25,882 bases of DNA, from NCBI GenBank assembly GCA_034436015.1, contig DAOTWG010000012.1:1-25882 (forward strand), given 5' to 3'. The notes beneath the pieces are model-generated. The model saw only the letters and a list, made by a program, of their open reading frames with translations, ran no database searches and was not told where the DNA came from. Position numbers and translations under genes: made by a program. This document shows positions 16,424-24,569 of the stretch, one piece after another; the first letter of the stretch is position 1; every line of letters starts with the position of its first letter. Source of the stretch: DAOTVX01 sp034436015. Lineage in GTDB: Bacteria; Chloroflexota; Anaerolineae; Anaerolineales; Villigracilaceae.

Positions 16424-17383
16424 TTATCTGGAATATAACCAGCATTTAACTTTTCGCCCGTTCTGCTCGAACGTCGGCGGATCCTCGTCACATTTTGCGA
16501 AACGAGATGGACAACGCGGCGCAAAGCGGCAGCCAGATGGAGGCGCAAGCAGGCTAGGCGGTTGGCCGGCGATGAATTCCGGTTCGCGCGTTCCGCGCAA
16601 GCGCGGGACGCTGGCCATCAGTTTCCGCGCATAAGGATGGAGCGGCTCAACGAAGAAATCAGAGGCATCGCTGACTTCGACAATTTGACCGGCATACATC
16701 ACCGCTACCGAGTCGGCCAGCTCGCTCGAGGTGGCAATATCATGGGTGATAAGGATGAAACTCGTACCTAGTTCCCGCTTGATGCGTTTGAGCACGTTGA
16801 AGATGTTTGCCTGCGTCAGCACATCGAGCGCGGACGTCGGTTCATCAAGGATGATCAGTTTTGGCGAGGTGACCAGCGCCATAGCAATCGCCACGCGCTG
16901 CCGCATTCCCCCGCTCAACTCAAAAGCGTAACGACTCAGAAAATCCACCGGCACGCCCACATGCTGGAACATCTTGCGCGCCAACCCAAGCGCTTCCCCT
17001 TTTTCTACCCCCAAGTGGAGGATCGCCGGCTCCGAGACCTGCTCGCCCACACGCAACACCGGATTCAGCGAATTCATCGCGGCCTGAGGCACAAGCGACA
17101 TGCCCACCCAGCGAACATTTTGCCGAAACTCTTCATCCGAAAGAGCCATCACGTCCACACCTTCCAGACAGACACGGCCGCGATATTCTCCCGCATTGCG
17201 CGGCAAGAGACGCAAGATAGCCTTGGCCAGCGAACTCTTCCCGCACCCCGATTCCCCAAGGACAACAACTGCTTTGTGGTAATCCAGGTCCAGGCTAACA
17301 CCATCTACTGCCTGCACCGCGCCCTGCGTGGTGCGAAAGTACAATACCAAATCTTCAATATGCAGTAATTTTTCGACAGGCAT
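16424..17383 (-). CDS. oppD: Oligopeptide/dipeptide ABC transporter ATPase, OppD-like
   Basis: The partner ATPase of OppF, 319 residues. Walker A GESGCGKSS lies at 43-51, the Q-loop at LVPQAAMNSLNP (98-109), which is typical of OppD. The signature LSGGMRQR is at 156-163, Walker B LIILDEPTSALD at 176-187 and the switch His214. The C-terminal tail PPSGCRFAPRC holds Cys285 and Cys291, with Cys298 and Cys314 further on, again a potential [4Fe-4S] site by family knowledge. The gene starts 4 bases after oppC and ends 10 bases before oppF, so the ATPases are translated with the permeases. The loop GEYRGRVCLEGVDV and LSGGM favour OppD over OppF. Confidence 0.94.
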   Translation of the reverse strand: MPVEKLLHIEDLVLYFRTTQGAVQAVDGVSLDLDYHKAVVVLGESGCGKSSLAKAILRLLPRNAGEYRGRVCLEGVDVMALSDEEFRQNVRWVGMSLVPQAAMNSLNPVLRVGEQVSEPAILHLGVEKGEALGLARKMFQHVGVPVDFLSRYAFELSGGMRQRVAIAMALVTSPKLIILDEPTSALDVLTQANIFNVLKRIKRELGTSFILITHDIATSSELADSVAVMYAGQIVEVSDASDFFVEPLHPYARKLMASVPRLRGTREPEFIAGQPPSLLAPPSGCRFAPRCPSRFAKCDEDPPTFEQNGRKVKCWLYSR

Positions 17384-17387
17384 CGGA

Positions 17388-18731
17388 CTATAATCCTCTC
17401 AAGCGAGGATTGAAAATGCGGTCGAGTGAGAAGCCAAGCATGGAAAACGCCAGGCCGGTCAACATTAACAGCGCTGACGGTTCCAAAATCCAGTAATACT
17501 GCCCCTGAAATAGGGCGCCGTTGGCCTGCGCATCGTTGATGATCTTCCCCCACGTGGGCAAGACCGGATCCCCCAAGCCAAGCACGGCCAGCGAGGCTTC
17601 CAGAAAGACATAGCTGGGGATCAAGGTCACCAATTGGGGAATCAACATGGGGATAATGCGCGGCGTCAGGTAGAAGAAGATGATCCGTGCGTCGCTTGCA
17701 CCATAGGCTCGCGCGGCCTCGATGTAAGGGGATTCTTTAACCTGCATGAACACTGCGCGATAGGTTTTGATTCCAGCGCCAAAGATGCTCAAAAGAATCG
17801 TGGCTCCCAGAATGACCCAGATGCTGCGCGAGTAGAACGTACCGATCATCAAGAGAATCGGCAGGAAGGGCAGAACCAGGAAAATCTCGGTAATGCGTTG
17901 AATAACCTCATCCACCCACGATCCGTACCAGACGCCCACGGCAGCGATCACCATGGTCGTAAGCGTGGTGCCAAGGGCTGCCAGCAGACCAAAGGCCAAC
18001 GCGACCGGCGTGCCCCATAGGAGCGGGATGAGCAAATCGCGTCGGCGATGATCGGTGCCGGCCAACCCAGCCAAGCGGCCATGAACGACGAGCTCGGCGT
18101 TCACATCGGCGTTCGGTTCGAACGCCTGCGCCGTAACCACAAGTTGATAGTTGCCTTTCAAAGGAATCGGCCTGATCTGGTAAGGATCGGCAAATAGACC
18201 CTGTTGCACAGACCAATCGCCGAACTTACGTTGCAAAGTCATGTCTTGGCCGAAACGATACGTTTGATTCGACTCGACCGAAAACTCCTTGACACGAATC
18301 TCCCGCCCATCCGGCGTGCGCCAACGGATAGAGACATGCGGTCGCTTTTCTGCAAAGTCGGCTTTGAAGTATAGGATGAGTTCTTGCGGGAAATCATCAT
18401 ACTGGTAATCGAACGAATAGACAATTTGGATCGTTCGGTTGCCGCGCGCATCGGTCGAGACTGTTTTTGCCGCTGTACCGTCCGCGCTATGCAGGGTGAA
18501 GGACACCGGCAATTTCTTGCGGCGAAAGAAGTTCGTCCATTCGGGAGCGGCTTTTTTGGGATTCTGGTACCAGATTTCCTCGCCGCCGCGCCAGAGGCGG
18601 ATAGCCTCATGGTAAGGGATGGTCGCCAAGGTGTAGATCGCCACACCCATGAGCAACAGGATAATGACGACACCCGCGACGGCGGAAGGATAACGCAAAA
18701 GTTCGCGCAGGGTGCGTTGCAGGTTTTTCAT
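17388..18731 (-). CDS. oppC: ABC transporter permease, OppC-like, with large external insertion
   Basis: An inner-membrane permease subunit of 447 residues, against about 300 in ordinary OppC. TM1 spans about 14-38. Residues 41-222 then form a hydrophilic, beta-rich insertion that should lie outside the membrane. The core resumes with AGTDHRRRDLLIPLLWGTPV (224-243), a variant of the GTDxxGRD motif that starts the permease domain in this family. The ATPase-coupling EAA loop is at 338-360 (EAARAYGASDARIIFFYLTP). Its ATG overlaps the oppB stop by ATGA, a sign of translational coupling. The insertion may contact the binding protein or the substrate (inference). Related permeases with such insertions occur in thermophile importers, so novelty is uncertain. 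Confidence 0.93.
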   Translation of the reverse strand: MKNLQRTLRELLRYPSAVAGVVIILLLMGVAIYTLATIPYHEAIRLWRGGEEIWYQNPKKAAPEWTNFFRRKKLPVSFTLHSADGTAAKTVSTDARGNRTIQIVYSFDYQYDDFPQELILYFKADFAEKRPHVSIRWRTPDGREIRVKEFSVESNQTYRFGQDMTLQRKFGDWSVQQGLFADPYQIRPIPLKGNYQLVVTAQAFEPNADVNAELVVHGRLAGLAGTDHRRRDLLIPLLWGTPVALAFGLLAALGTTLTTMVIAAVGVWYGSWVDEVIQRITEIFLVLPFLPILLMIGTFYSRSIWVILGATILLSIFGAGIKTYRAVFMQVKESPYIEAARAYGASDARIIFFYLTPRIIPMLIPQLVTLIPSYVFLEASLAVLGLGDPVLPTWGKIINDAQANGALFQGQYYWILEPSALLMLTGLAFSMLGFSLDRIFNPRLRGL

Positions 18732-19870
18732 GCCTGTCCACTCTCCTGACCGATTTTGACGCGCGGATCCACCAACGCATAGACAAAGTCCAGTAAGAAG
18801 ACCGTAATTGCTAATAGGTAAGCAAAGATCACCGTCTCCCCCACGATCACGGCGGTATCGAACAAGCCAATCGCCTGATAGAAAGTGCGCCCTAACCCCG
18901 GCCAGTTGATGACCGTTTCAAAGATGGGCGCGCCCGTCCAAACGCCAATGATGGTCAAGGCAAACGTTGTGATAATCGTGGGCAAAGTCGGGCGCAGCAC
19001 ATAGCGCCGCTCGATATCACGCGAGGTCAACCCTTTGGCCTTGGCCATTTCCACATAGTCTTCGCTCGAGTAAATGAGGAAGAACGTTCTCCAGTTGTAG
19101 ACCGCCAGGAAAATGCCACTGATTGCCAGCGCCAAGAGGGGGATAATCATATGCTTGAGCAAGCTCAAAACATACTCAAAAGGATTATCCGGCACGGGAG
19201 CATCTACCATGCCGCCATAGGGCAGAATCCTCAACCAGGCCGCGAAGATAAGGATAAGGAAAATCGCATAAAACCAGGCTGGCGCGGCGGAAGTCGGCGC
19301 CAGCGTCACGAAAATTTTATCCCAAAAACTTCCATAGCGACGCGAGAGGGAAAGGGCGATAAATAACTCCACGAAGAATAAAAGCAAAGTAGAGGTGCCG
19401 AATAGAACCAGAGTGGCCGGCAGGCGTTCCAGGATGATCAGGCGCACCTGGCGCGAGCCACTATCGCTGCTCATGTACTTGGCGCGACCCAGATTCAAGG
19501 TGAGGGCATTCGTCAGAAAACGAACGGTCCGCACCATGAAGGGCTGATCAAGTCCGGCGCGCTTCTCTTCCAACGCGATACGTTCTTCCATCCACTTACG
19601 TTGCTCTTCGGGCCCCATACGCCGCAGCGCCGGATTGGTCAAGACGGCTTGCTGGATGCCCTCTCGAATCTCGCCACGCCGAATCTGGTCCACGTATCCC
19701 CCCATGTTCGCAATGAGAATGGTCAGAAATATACTGATCACCACCGTCACGAAGAGCGTAAACAAGCGCACCAGAGCGTAGCGCCCCACGCGGCTCAGGG
19801 TACTGATGCCTTTCTCTTTTGGCGCGCTCTCCACATCGGCGGCAAACTGAGTCTGGGTTTCCAGGGTCAT
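18728..19870 (-). CDS. oppB: ABC transporter permease, OppB-like
   Basis: The second permease subunit, 380 residues. TM1 lies at about 31-55, followed by an external segment (about 57-150) holding LNLGRAKYMSSDSGSRQVRL. The segment ILERLPATLVLFGTSTLLLF then opens the conserved domain. The EAA coupling loop is at 272-297 (YVEMAKAKGLTSRDIERRYV), and the end (FLLDFVYALVDPRVKIG) is the classic OppB/DppB closing motif. The ATG has GGTGAGCG upstream. It starts only 18 bases beyond the T-run of a strong intrinsic terminator that follows oppA1. No promoter is evident between terminator and gene, so expression probably depends on read-through. Confidence 0.94.
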   Translation of the reverse strand: MTLETQTQFAADVESAPKEKGISTLSRVGRYALVRLFTLFVTVVISIFLTILIANMGGYVDQIRRGEIREGIQQAVLTNPALRRMGPEEQRKWMEERIALEEKRAGLDQPFMVRTVRFLTNALTLNLGRAKYMSSDSGSRQVRLIILERLPATLVLFGTSTLLLFFVELFIALSLSRRYGSFWDKIFVTLAPTSAAPAWFYAIFLILIFAAWLRILPYGGMVDAPVPDNPFEYVLSLLKHMIIPLLALAISGIFLAVYNWRTFFLIYSSEDYVEMAKAKGLTSRDIERRYVLRPTLPTIITTFALTIIGVWTGAPIFETVINWPGLGRTFYQAIGLFDTAVIVGETVIFAYLLAITVFLLDFVYALVDPRVKIGQESGQA

Positions 19871-19887
19871 GAACGCTCACCGTCAAG

Positions 19888-19933
19888 AAAAAAAGGGGGT
19901 CTGATAGGAGCCTTGTTCGCTCCTATCAGACCC
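19888..19933 (-). terminator. Strong intrinsic terminator between oppA1 and oppB
   Basis: A perfect 15-bp stem, GGGTCTGATAGGAGC / GCTCCTATCAGACCC, with a 7-base loop begins 17 bases after the oppA1 stop. On the minus strand the stem is followed by CC and seven Ts. It is positioned to stop most transcripts before the permease genes. Confidence 0.92.
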
Positions 19934-19949
19934 AACACCCTCAAACGAC

Positions 19950-22415
19950 TTACGGAGCCGTGACGAACTCGATAGCGGCGAAGGCCGGGACACTCACCAC
20001 CAGTGAGGTGACCGCCACCTCCAGCTTGTTCGAGCCGGCTTCCAGGAGACCGGTCGCATTAGACGGCAGGACGATCTGGTACTTACCATCTTCAACCGCT
20101 CCCGCCTCGCCGGTGCCTACCAGTTGTCCCTTGGCGTTGTAGAGCAGGTACTTGACGCCCGTAATTTCGGACAGCGGGTAGGGAGCGCCACGATAAGTCA
20201 CCAGGACTTCGAAGGCAGCCTCCGCACCGATGGTCACCTTGGTCGGGCCGGTGATCTCCACCACGGGGATCTTCGGCGCGCCGAAGCGAGCCCACTTATC
20301 CGCCGGATCGGAGAAGGCCGCGCTGCGCTGCAGGGTCAACGTGCTTTCAACCGGGTTGACCTTCTCCAGGTAAAACGGGCCGGTGCCCACCCAGAAGTGC
20401 TTGTAGGTATCGTACCACTTCAGGATATTGCCCCAACGAGCACGCGCTTCGCTTTCCTTCACATACTGACCGAGAGTCGACGCATAGGGAATGTAATTCT
20501 CCGCCTTAGCCTGATCCGCATACTTCTTGAGGATATCCAGGCTTGGCCCAGCCACATAGGACATCCACTCCACCTGAAGAGCATCGGCCTTGTCCGCCGT
20601 GAACGTAAGTTCCTTGTTGGACTCGGCCAAAACGCCCAGCGCCAGCGCATGCCAGGAGCCGGGGCCATAGAGGTAGTTCGGCCACCAACCAAAGACGTTC
20701 AGCTCCGCGTCCAGATAGTACATGTCGTCATAGGTCTCGATGACCAGTGGATCGGTGGACACAATGCGAACGCCCTTGAAGTGCGATTGGAAGGCCTCTA
20801 ACGTTGGCACAGCCGCCTCATCGTAGATGGCGCTTTCCTGTTTGCCAGGGTCGAAGGTCATGATCATGGTCATGACAAAATCGCCCACCGAGAGACGACT
20901 GCCATCATGCCAGGCCACCTTATCGAAGAGGTCCTTCGGATAGTAAATAACGCTCTTGATAAGCGAGGTGGCGCCTTCCGGATACTTCTCGGCCACCGTG
21001 ATAAACTTCTGATTGGCCGCGTCCCAGTCGGCCCACGCGTCGCCAGGCACCTGAATCTCATCCACGAACTTCAGCGAGACCCAGTCGAGCGTCTTGGAGA
21101 TGGGCAGACCTGTTTGCGCCGTCACCTCGACTTTTTCGGCGCGCTGCGGCCAGGCCAGACCGGTGAAGGGATCCGGCAAGGTGGCGTAATCCATCGTCGC
21201 GCGGCCGGGAGTCTGGTCGTAAATCCAGTTGCTGCCGCCGATCGGGTTCCATGGCTCAATCAGCACGCCGGGCTGCGACCACTTGACCGTGCCGCCTTCC
21301 TTGCCTTCCCAGCGGATGGTATAGGGCCACATGGCCGAACCGGCAACACCGCCCGCCAGGTCATAGGTCACCACCAGGTCCTTCTTCTGGGGCGAGAAGG
21401 AAATCTGATCTACCAACCAGACGCGCGCCGAGTCCTCGTTGGCCAGTTTGAGCGCTTTCTTGAAGAGTTCACCGCGCTCCTCCATGGATTTGAAGTCGTT
21501 GGTCCACAGGCGCTCAGCGACTTCCTTGAACTCTTCGCTTGGCTGGTAGGCCTGCCAGAGCGGCGAGCCACTTCCCAATGGAGTATAGTAGTAACCGAAG
21601 TTGGTCGCATCGTCACGGCTGATAGCAGTGGTGATCCAACCGCCGGTGTAGAAATGCCACTGGCCCTCCGCCGGGTTGCTCCGATTCCAAATCGGCGAGG
21701 CCTCAGAACGTGTCTTGTACTGGCGATCTACCGTAAAACCAATGTCCTCCAGGAGGTTGGAGACGTAATCACCAATCGCCATGCGCTCATCCTCAACACG
21801 GATGATGCCGATGAGCGTTACCGGCGCGCCGTTGTACTGCCACTTGCCGTTTACCAGTTCGGCGCCCATGGCCTTCATCTCGGCGCCGATGACCTCCTCC
21901 GCCCTGGCAGGATTGTGCGCGTAATAGGCTTCCAACTGGCGGCAGACATCTACATAGCGGGCATAGTCGGCGAAGGAGCTATTGAGCGAGGTGTACTTTG
22001 GAACCGCCAGGCCGCCGTAGATTTCCTGCGCGATGTAATTGCGATCCAACAGCCAGTTCATGGCCTCGCGAATCTTTGGGTTGCTGAACGGATTCAGCCG
22101 CCCATCCTGGAACGTCGGGCCAGAGGGGTTGAACGTGATTTCGGTGTAGGAGCCGTAGGCTGTCGAGTAAGAGAGATTCGGGTCAGCCTTGACATCCTCG
22201 AACAGCGTCGGGTCGCTGACCGAGTAAGCATAAATATCAATCTCGCCTGCCTTCAATTGCGAGACGGCCGCCTCGGCGCTATCCTGGCTGACGAAAACAA
22301 TGGTGTTCGCCAGCGGGCCTTTCGCCGGGGAAGCCGCCTTTGGACCACAGGCCGAGAGCACCATGCTCGCCGCGATCAGCAGACCCACGACAATCATAAA
22401 GCGATTGCGAGTCAT
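19950..22415 (-). CDS. Lipid-anchored solute-binding protein, family 5, with apparent circular permutation
   Basis: An 821-residue substrate-binding lipoprotein (signal peptide 1-22, lipobox LSAC, Cys23), far longer than the usual 540-600. The family-5 landmarks appear in an unusual order. C-lobe motifs come first: QLKAGEIDIYAY (53-64) and NPKIREAMNWLLDRNYIAQE (112-131). N-lobe motifs come afterwards: GGTVKWSQPGVLIEPWNP (374-391), WHDGSRLSVGDFV (502-514), STDPLVIET (553-561) and GTGPFYLEKV (677-686). In the ordinary arrangement GTGPF precedes the LxxGExD segment. An Ig-like domain (about 715-821) follows. The gene has its own promoter, a hairpin leader and a GGAGGAGA ribosome-binding site. 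A terminator then separates it from oppB. Ligand unknown. Confidence 0.9.
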   Translation of the reverse strand: MTRNRFMIVVGLLIAASMVLSACGPKAASPAKGPLANTIVFVSQDSAEAAVSQLKAGEIDIYAYSVSDPTLFEDVKADPNLSYSTAYGSYTEITFNPSGPTFQDGRLNPFSNPKIREAMNWLLDRNYIAQEIYGGLAVPKYTSLNSSFADYARYVDVCRQLEAYYAHNPARAEEVIGAEMKAMGAELVNGKWQYNGAPVTLIGIIRVEDERMAIGDYVSNLLEDIGFTVDRQYKTRSEASPIWNRSNPAEGQWHFYTGGWITTAISRDDATNFGYYYTPLGSGSPLWQAYQPSEEFKEVAERLWTNDFKSMEERGELFKKALKLANEDSARVWLVDQISFSPQKKDLVVTYDLAGGVAGSAMWPYTIRWEGKEGGTVKWSQPGVLIEPWNPIGGSNWIYDQTPGRATMDYATLPDPFTGLAWPQRAEKVEVTAQTGLPISKTLDWVSLKFVDEIQVPGDAWADWDAANQKFITVAEKYPEGATSLIKSVIYYPKDLFDKVAWHDGSRLSVGDFVMTMIMTFDPGKQESAIYDEAAVPTLEAFQSHFKGVRIVSTDPLVIETYDDMYYLDAELNVFGWWPNYLYGPGSWHALALGVLAESNKELTFTADKADALQVEWMSYVAGPSLDILKKYADQAKAENYIPYASTLGQYVKESEARARWGNILKWYDTYKHFWVGTGPFYLEKVNPVESTLTLQRSAAFSDPADKWARFGAPKIPVVEITGPTKVTIGAEAAFEVLVTYRGAPYPLSEITGVKYLLYNAKGQLVGTGEAGAVEDGKYQIVLPSNATGLLEAGSNKLEVAVTSLVVSVPAFAAIEFVTAP

Positions 22416-22498
22416 TGTCTTTCTCCTCCGAAGTAAAAAGGGTGAACAAAAGGTGGAACGTCAACGAACCACGCAAGAGAACCTCTAGGTAACGCCAA
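22412..22498 (-). CDS. Possible 28-residue leader peptide of oppA1
   Basis: A short frame from TTG at 22498 reads LALPRGSLAWFVDVPPFVHP and then FYFGGERQ. Its TGA overlaps the oppA1 ATG as ATGA. Upstream lies AAAGGAGGTGAT (complement of 22500-22511), a perfect complement to the 16S rRNA 3' end, 5 bases from GGAGG to TTG. oppA1 also has its own ribosome-binding site inside this frame. The spacing and overlap argue for real translation and coupling; the TTG start and lack of any homology argument leave it uncertain. It could instead be a ribosome standby site. Confidence 0.35.
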   Translation of the reverse strand: MALPRGSLAWFVDVPPFVHPFYFGGERQ

Positions 22499-22538
22499 AA
22501 TCACCTCCTTTCTTTCCGGCATCCGAAACGCCATTAAA

Positions 22539-22568
22539 CACGGCCCTCTCCTTTTCCAGGGCGCCGTG
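22539..22568 (-). promoter_or_regulatory. 5'-end hairpin of the oppA1 leader
   Basis: CACGGCGCCCT and AGGGCCGTG pair with a small bulge around a GGAAAAGGAG loop. It lies within about 10 bases of the predicted transcription start, a typical position for a structure protecting the 5' end. Confidence 0.45.
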
Positions 22569-22582
22569 AAATCCTTGTTTGA

Positions 22583-22611
22583 AGGTTAGCATAAGCGATG
22601 AAAAAAGTCAA
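22583..22611 (-). promoter_or_regulatory. Promoter of oppA1
   Basis: TTGACT (complement of 22606-22611), a 17-base spacer and TAACCT (complement of 22583-22588), with TG one base before the -10 box. The start should be near 22576, leaving about 160 bases of leader. It lies 27 bases beyond the oppA2 stop (its -35 box included), so oppA1 can be expressed apart from oppA2. Confidence 0.75.
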
Positions 22612-22637
22612 GTGTTCGACGCTTTTGTCTTACAAAT

Positions 22638-24569
22638 TCACGGGCACGCTGCGCCGTAATCGAACAACTCCACCCTCCACAAAGCACTCTGGGCCGTGGC
22701 GTCAAGCGTAAAGTTACATACATCTGGACGCGCGGCGGCAATCTTGACACGCCAGTAGAGCGGGGCAATCGGCAATTCTTCGGCAAAGAGAGCCTGGAGT
22801 TCGCGATAGGCAGTCGCATACGCCGCCTCCTCCGGCAACGATTGACGCACCGTACGACAGGAAGCGTCGAAGGCCGGATTACTGTAACCGCTAATGTTGA
22901 CGCCAATCCAATGATTGGCTGCTGTGGGAATCTCCTCCGTTGCGTACCACTCGCAAAGAGGTTCCATGCCCCATACTCCCATGGCATATTCGGCCAGATC
23001 AAAGTTGCGTCCAAAGAGTGGACCCGCCGGGCCGGGTGCGTACAATTCCTCTGCCCTCAGGTACTGCACGTTGACTTGGATGCCACACTGCGCCAGCGAT
23101 TCCTTCAAAATCCCAGCCACCTGCACGCGCTGCACAGCATTGGTCGTATAGTAATTTAGCGTCAACGGCGTCCCCGGCGGCACATTGGGTACGGCGAACG
23201 CCTGCCATGGCGTGGTCGGGTCTGCATCCATATCGCGCCAACCGACCTCCTCCAGCAAGGCGCGCGCAGCAGCAGGATTGAATGTATAGCGGGCTACCGA
23301 ATGGTTGTAAAAAGGATGTCCTTGCGGCACGAACGAATCCGGAACTTGGGTCAGCCCCCACAGGACCTCATTCACCACCCGCTGACGGTCAAGACACAGC
23401 AGAATCGCCTGACGGACGCGTTTATCGCCCAGCACATCTGGCCGATCCACCTTCAGCTGATAACCGTTGTCATAAGAGGCGGGGCGAATGCCAAAATCCA
23501 GCCGCTCCATGACGTTCGACGGAACTGTCAGCAACTGCACGCGCCCTTCCGCAGCCGCCGCGCGCAGTTGGCTCACTTGGCCATCGAGAATAAGGCTGGT
23601 GTCCAACACATCGCAAAGGCCATCCAGTAAAGCGTTAACCGCCGCGTCGGCGTCCGTATAGAAGCGGAAGATTAACTGATCGAGCCTGGGCAGTCCTTCC
23701 TGCGCGCGAAAGTAGTACGGATTCCGTACCATCGTCAGGTGGTCCCCCGAAACCCACTCCTGAATCAGAAACGGTCCCCAGCCGACTGGCGTACGCGCCG
23801 CCAGTTCGAACTCGGGCAATGCCTCCGCGCTGTGTGGACTCCAGAGATGCTTCGGGTAAGGCGTCCAGAACATCCGCGGGTAGTCGGCGCTAACGAATCC
23901 CGGTTTCCCCCACCACTGGACGGTCTGCGCGTCGGCGGCCTCGTAGGCGCGTGTACGTTCGATCAGGTATTTCGATCCGGGCGTGGCGCCATCGGCGTGC
24001 AACCGGAACGAATATACCGAATCTTCGGCAGTCAACGGCTCGCCGTCCGACCAACGCAGGCCGGGCAGCAGGCGGAACGTCACCTGCATCTGATCCATCT
24101 CCACCTCGCCGGCGCCGCTATACTCCACAGCACAGGAATCGCTGCGACAGCCCGCCGGTCGAATGCGCACCCCCTTCGTCAGCGTCACCGGATTCCCATT
24201 CGCATCAATAACCGCATCGCCCACATATACCCTCACCGGGAAAATTTGGACGTCGCCATTTGCCAGGCTGGGCAGGCGTTCCAGAATCACCGGCTGGTAA
24301 GCATAGGAATTGGTGTCCAACGGGCCTTCGTAGACGACCGACAGAATCGTGCGCGCCGTAGAGGAGAAATTGCCGTAAGGGTAAAGGCTGGTCGGCTCTG
24401 CGCCCACGCAGATTGTCAGGCTACGCGGCGGGGTTGGCGTGGCCGTAGGCGGAGGCAGGGTAGCCGTCGGGGTCAAGGTAGGCAGTTCTGCGGGCGACGT
24501 TTTCGGAAAACACGCGGCGAGTGTCAGAAGAAGGCCGATCCAGACCGTGATCAGGACGCGTTTCTTCAT
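22638..24569 (-). CDS. Lipid-anchored solute-binding protein, family 5, canonical order
   Basis: A 643-residue binding lipoprotein. The signal peptide ends in lipobox LAAC (Cys20), followed by a Pro/Thr-rich linker (28-48). The family-5 motifs run in the usual order. They are SLTICVGAEPTSLYPYGN (50-67), LRWSDGEPLTAEDSV (171-185), GWGPFLIQEW (263-272), NPYYF (283-287), ALLDGLCDV (313-321) and DKRVRQAILLCLDRQRVVNE (382-401). A Cys-containing insertion lies at about 117-160. The frame is open far upstream, but the ATG at 24569 begins a clean signal peptide and has GGAGG 11 bases upstream. It is first in the importer cluster. Whether it shares the OppBCDF channel with the permuted protein is an inference from position. 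Confidence 0.92.
   Translation of the reverse strand: MKKRVLITVWIGLLLTLAACFPKTSPAELPTLTPTATLPPPTATPTPPRSLTICVGAEPTSLYPYGNFSSTARTILSVVYEGPLDTNSYAYQPVILERLPSLANGDVQIFPVRVYVGDAVIDANGNPVTLTKGVRIRPAGCRSDSCAVEYSGAGEVEMDQMQVTFRLLPGLRWSDGEPLTAEDSVYSFRLHADGATPGSKYLIERTRAYEAADAQTVQWWGKPGFVSADYPRMFWTPYPKHLWSPHSAEALPEFELAARTPVGWGPFLIQEWVSGDHLTMVRNPYYFRAQEGLPRLDQLIFRFYTDADAAVNALLDGLCDVLDTSLILDGQVSQLRAAAAEGRVQLLTVPSNVMERLDFGIRPASYDNGYQLKVDRPDVLGDKRVRQAILLCLDRQRVVNEVLWGLTQVPDSFVPQGHPFYNHSVARYTFNPAAARALLEEVGWRDMDADPTTPWQAFAVPNVPPGTPLTLNYYTTNAVQRVQVAGILKESLAQCGIQVNVQYLRAEELYAPGPAGPLFGRNFDLAEYAMGVWGMEPLCEWYATEEIPTAANHWIGVNISGYSNPAFDASCRTVRQSLPEEAAYATAYRELQALFAEELPIAPLYWRVKIAAARPDVCNFTLDATAQSALWRVELFDYGAACP

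Noticed and set aside
20907..22436. 509-codon open frame on the plus strand opposite oppA1
   Set aside because: It is the antisense shadow of a high-GC coding region; no ribosome-binding site, no recognisable domain, and composition biased to Arg/Leu/Val as expected of a shadow.
22485..22541. 18-codon GTG frame in the oppA1 leader behind AAAGGAG
   Set aside because: Its ribosome-binding site lies in the loop and stem of the 5' hairpin and it overlaps the better candidate leader frame; too little support to annotate.
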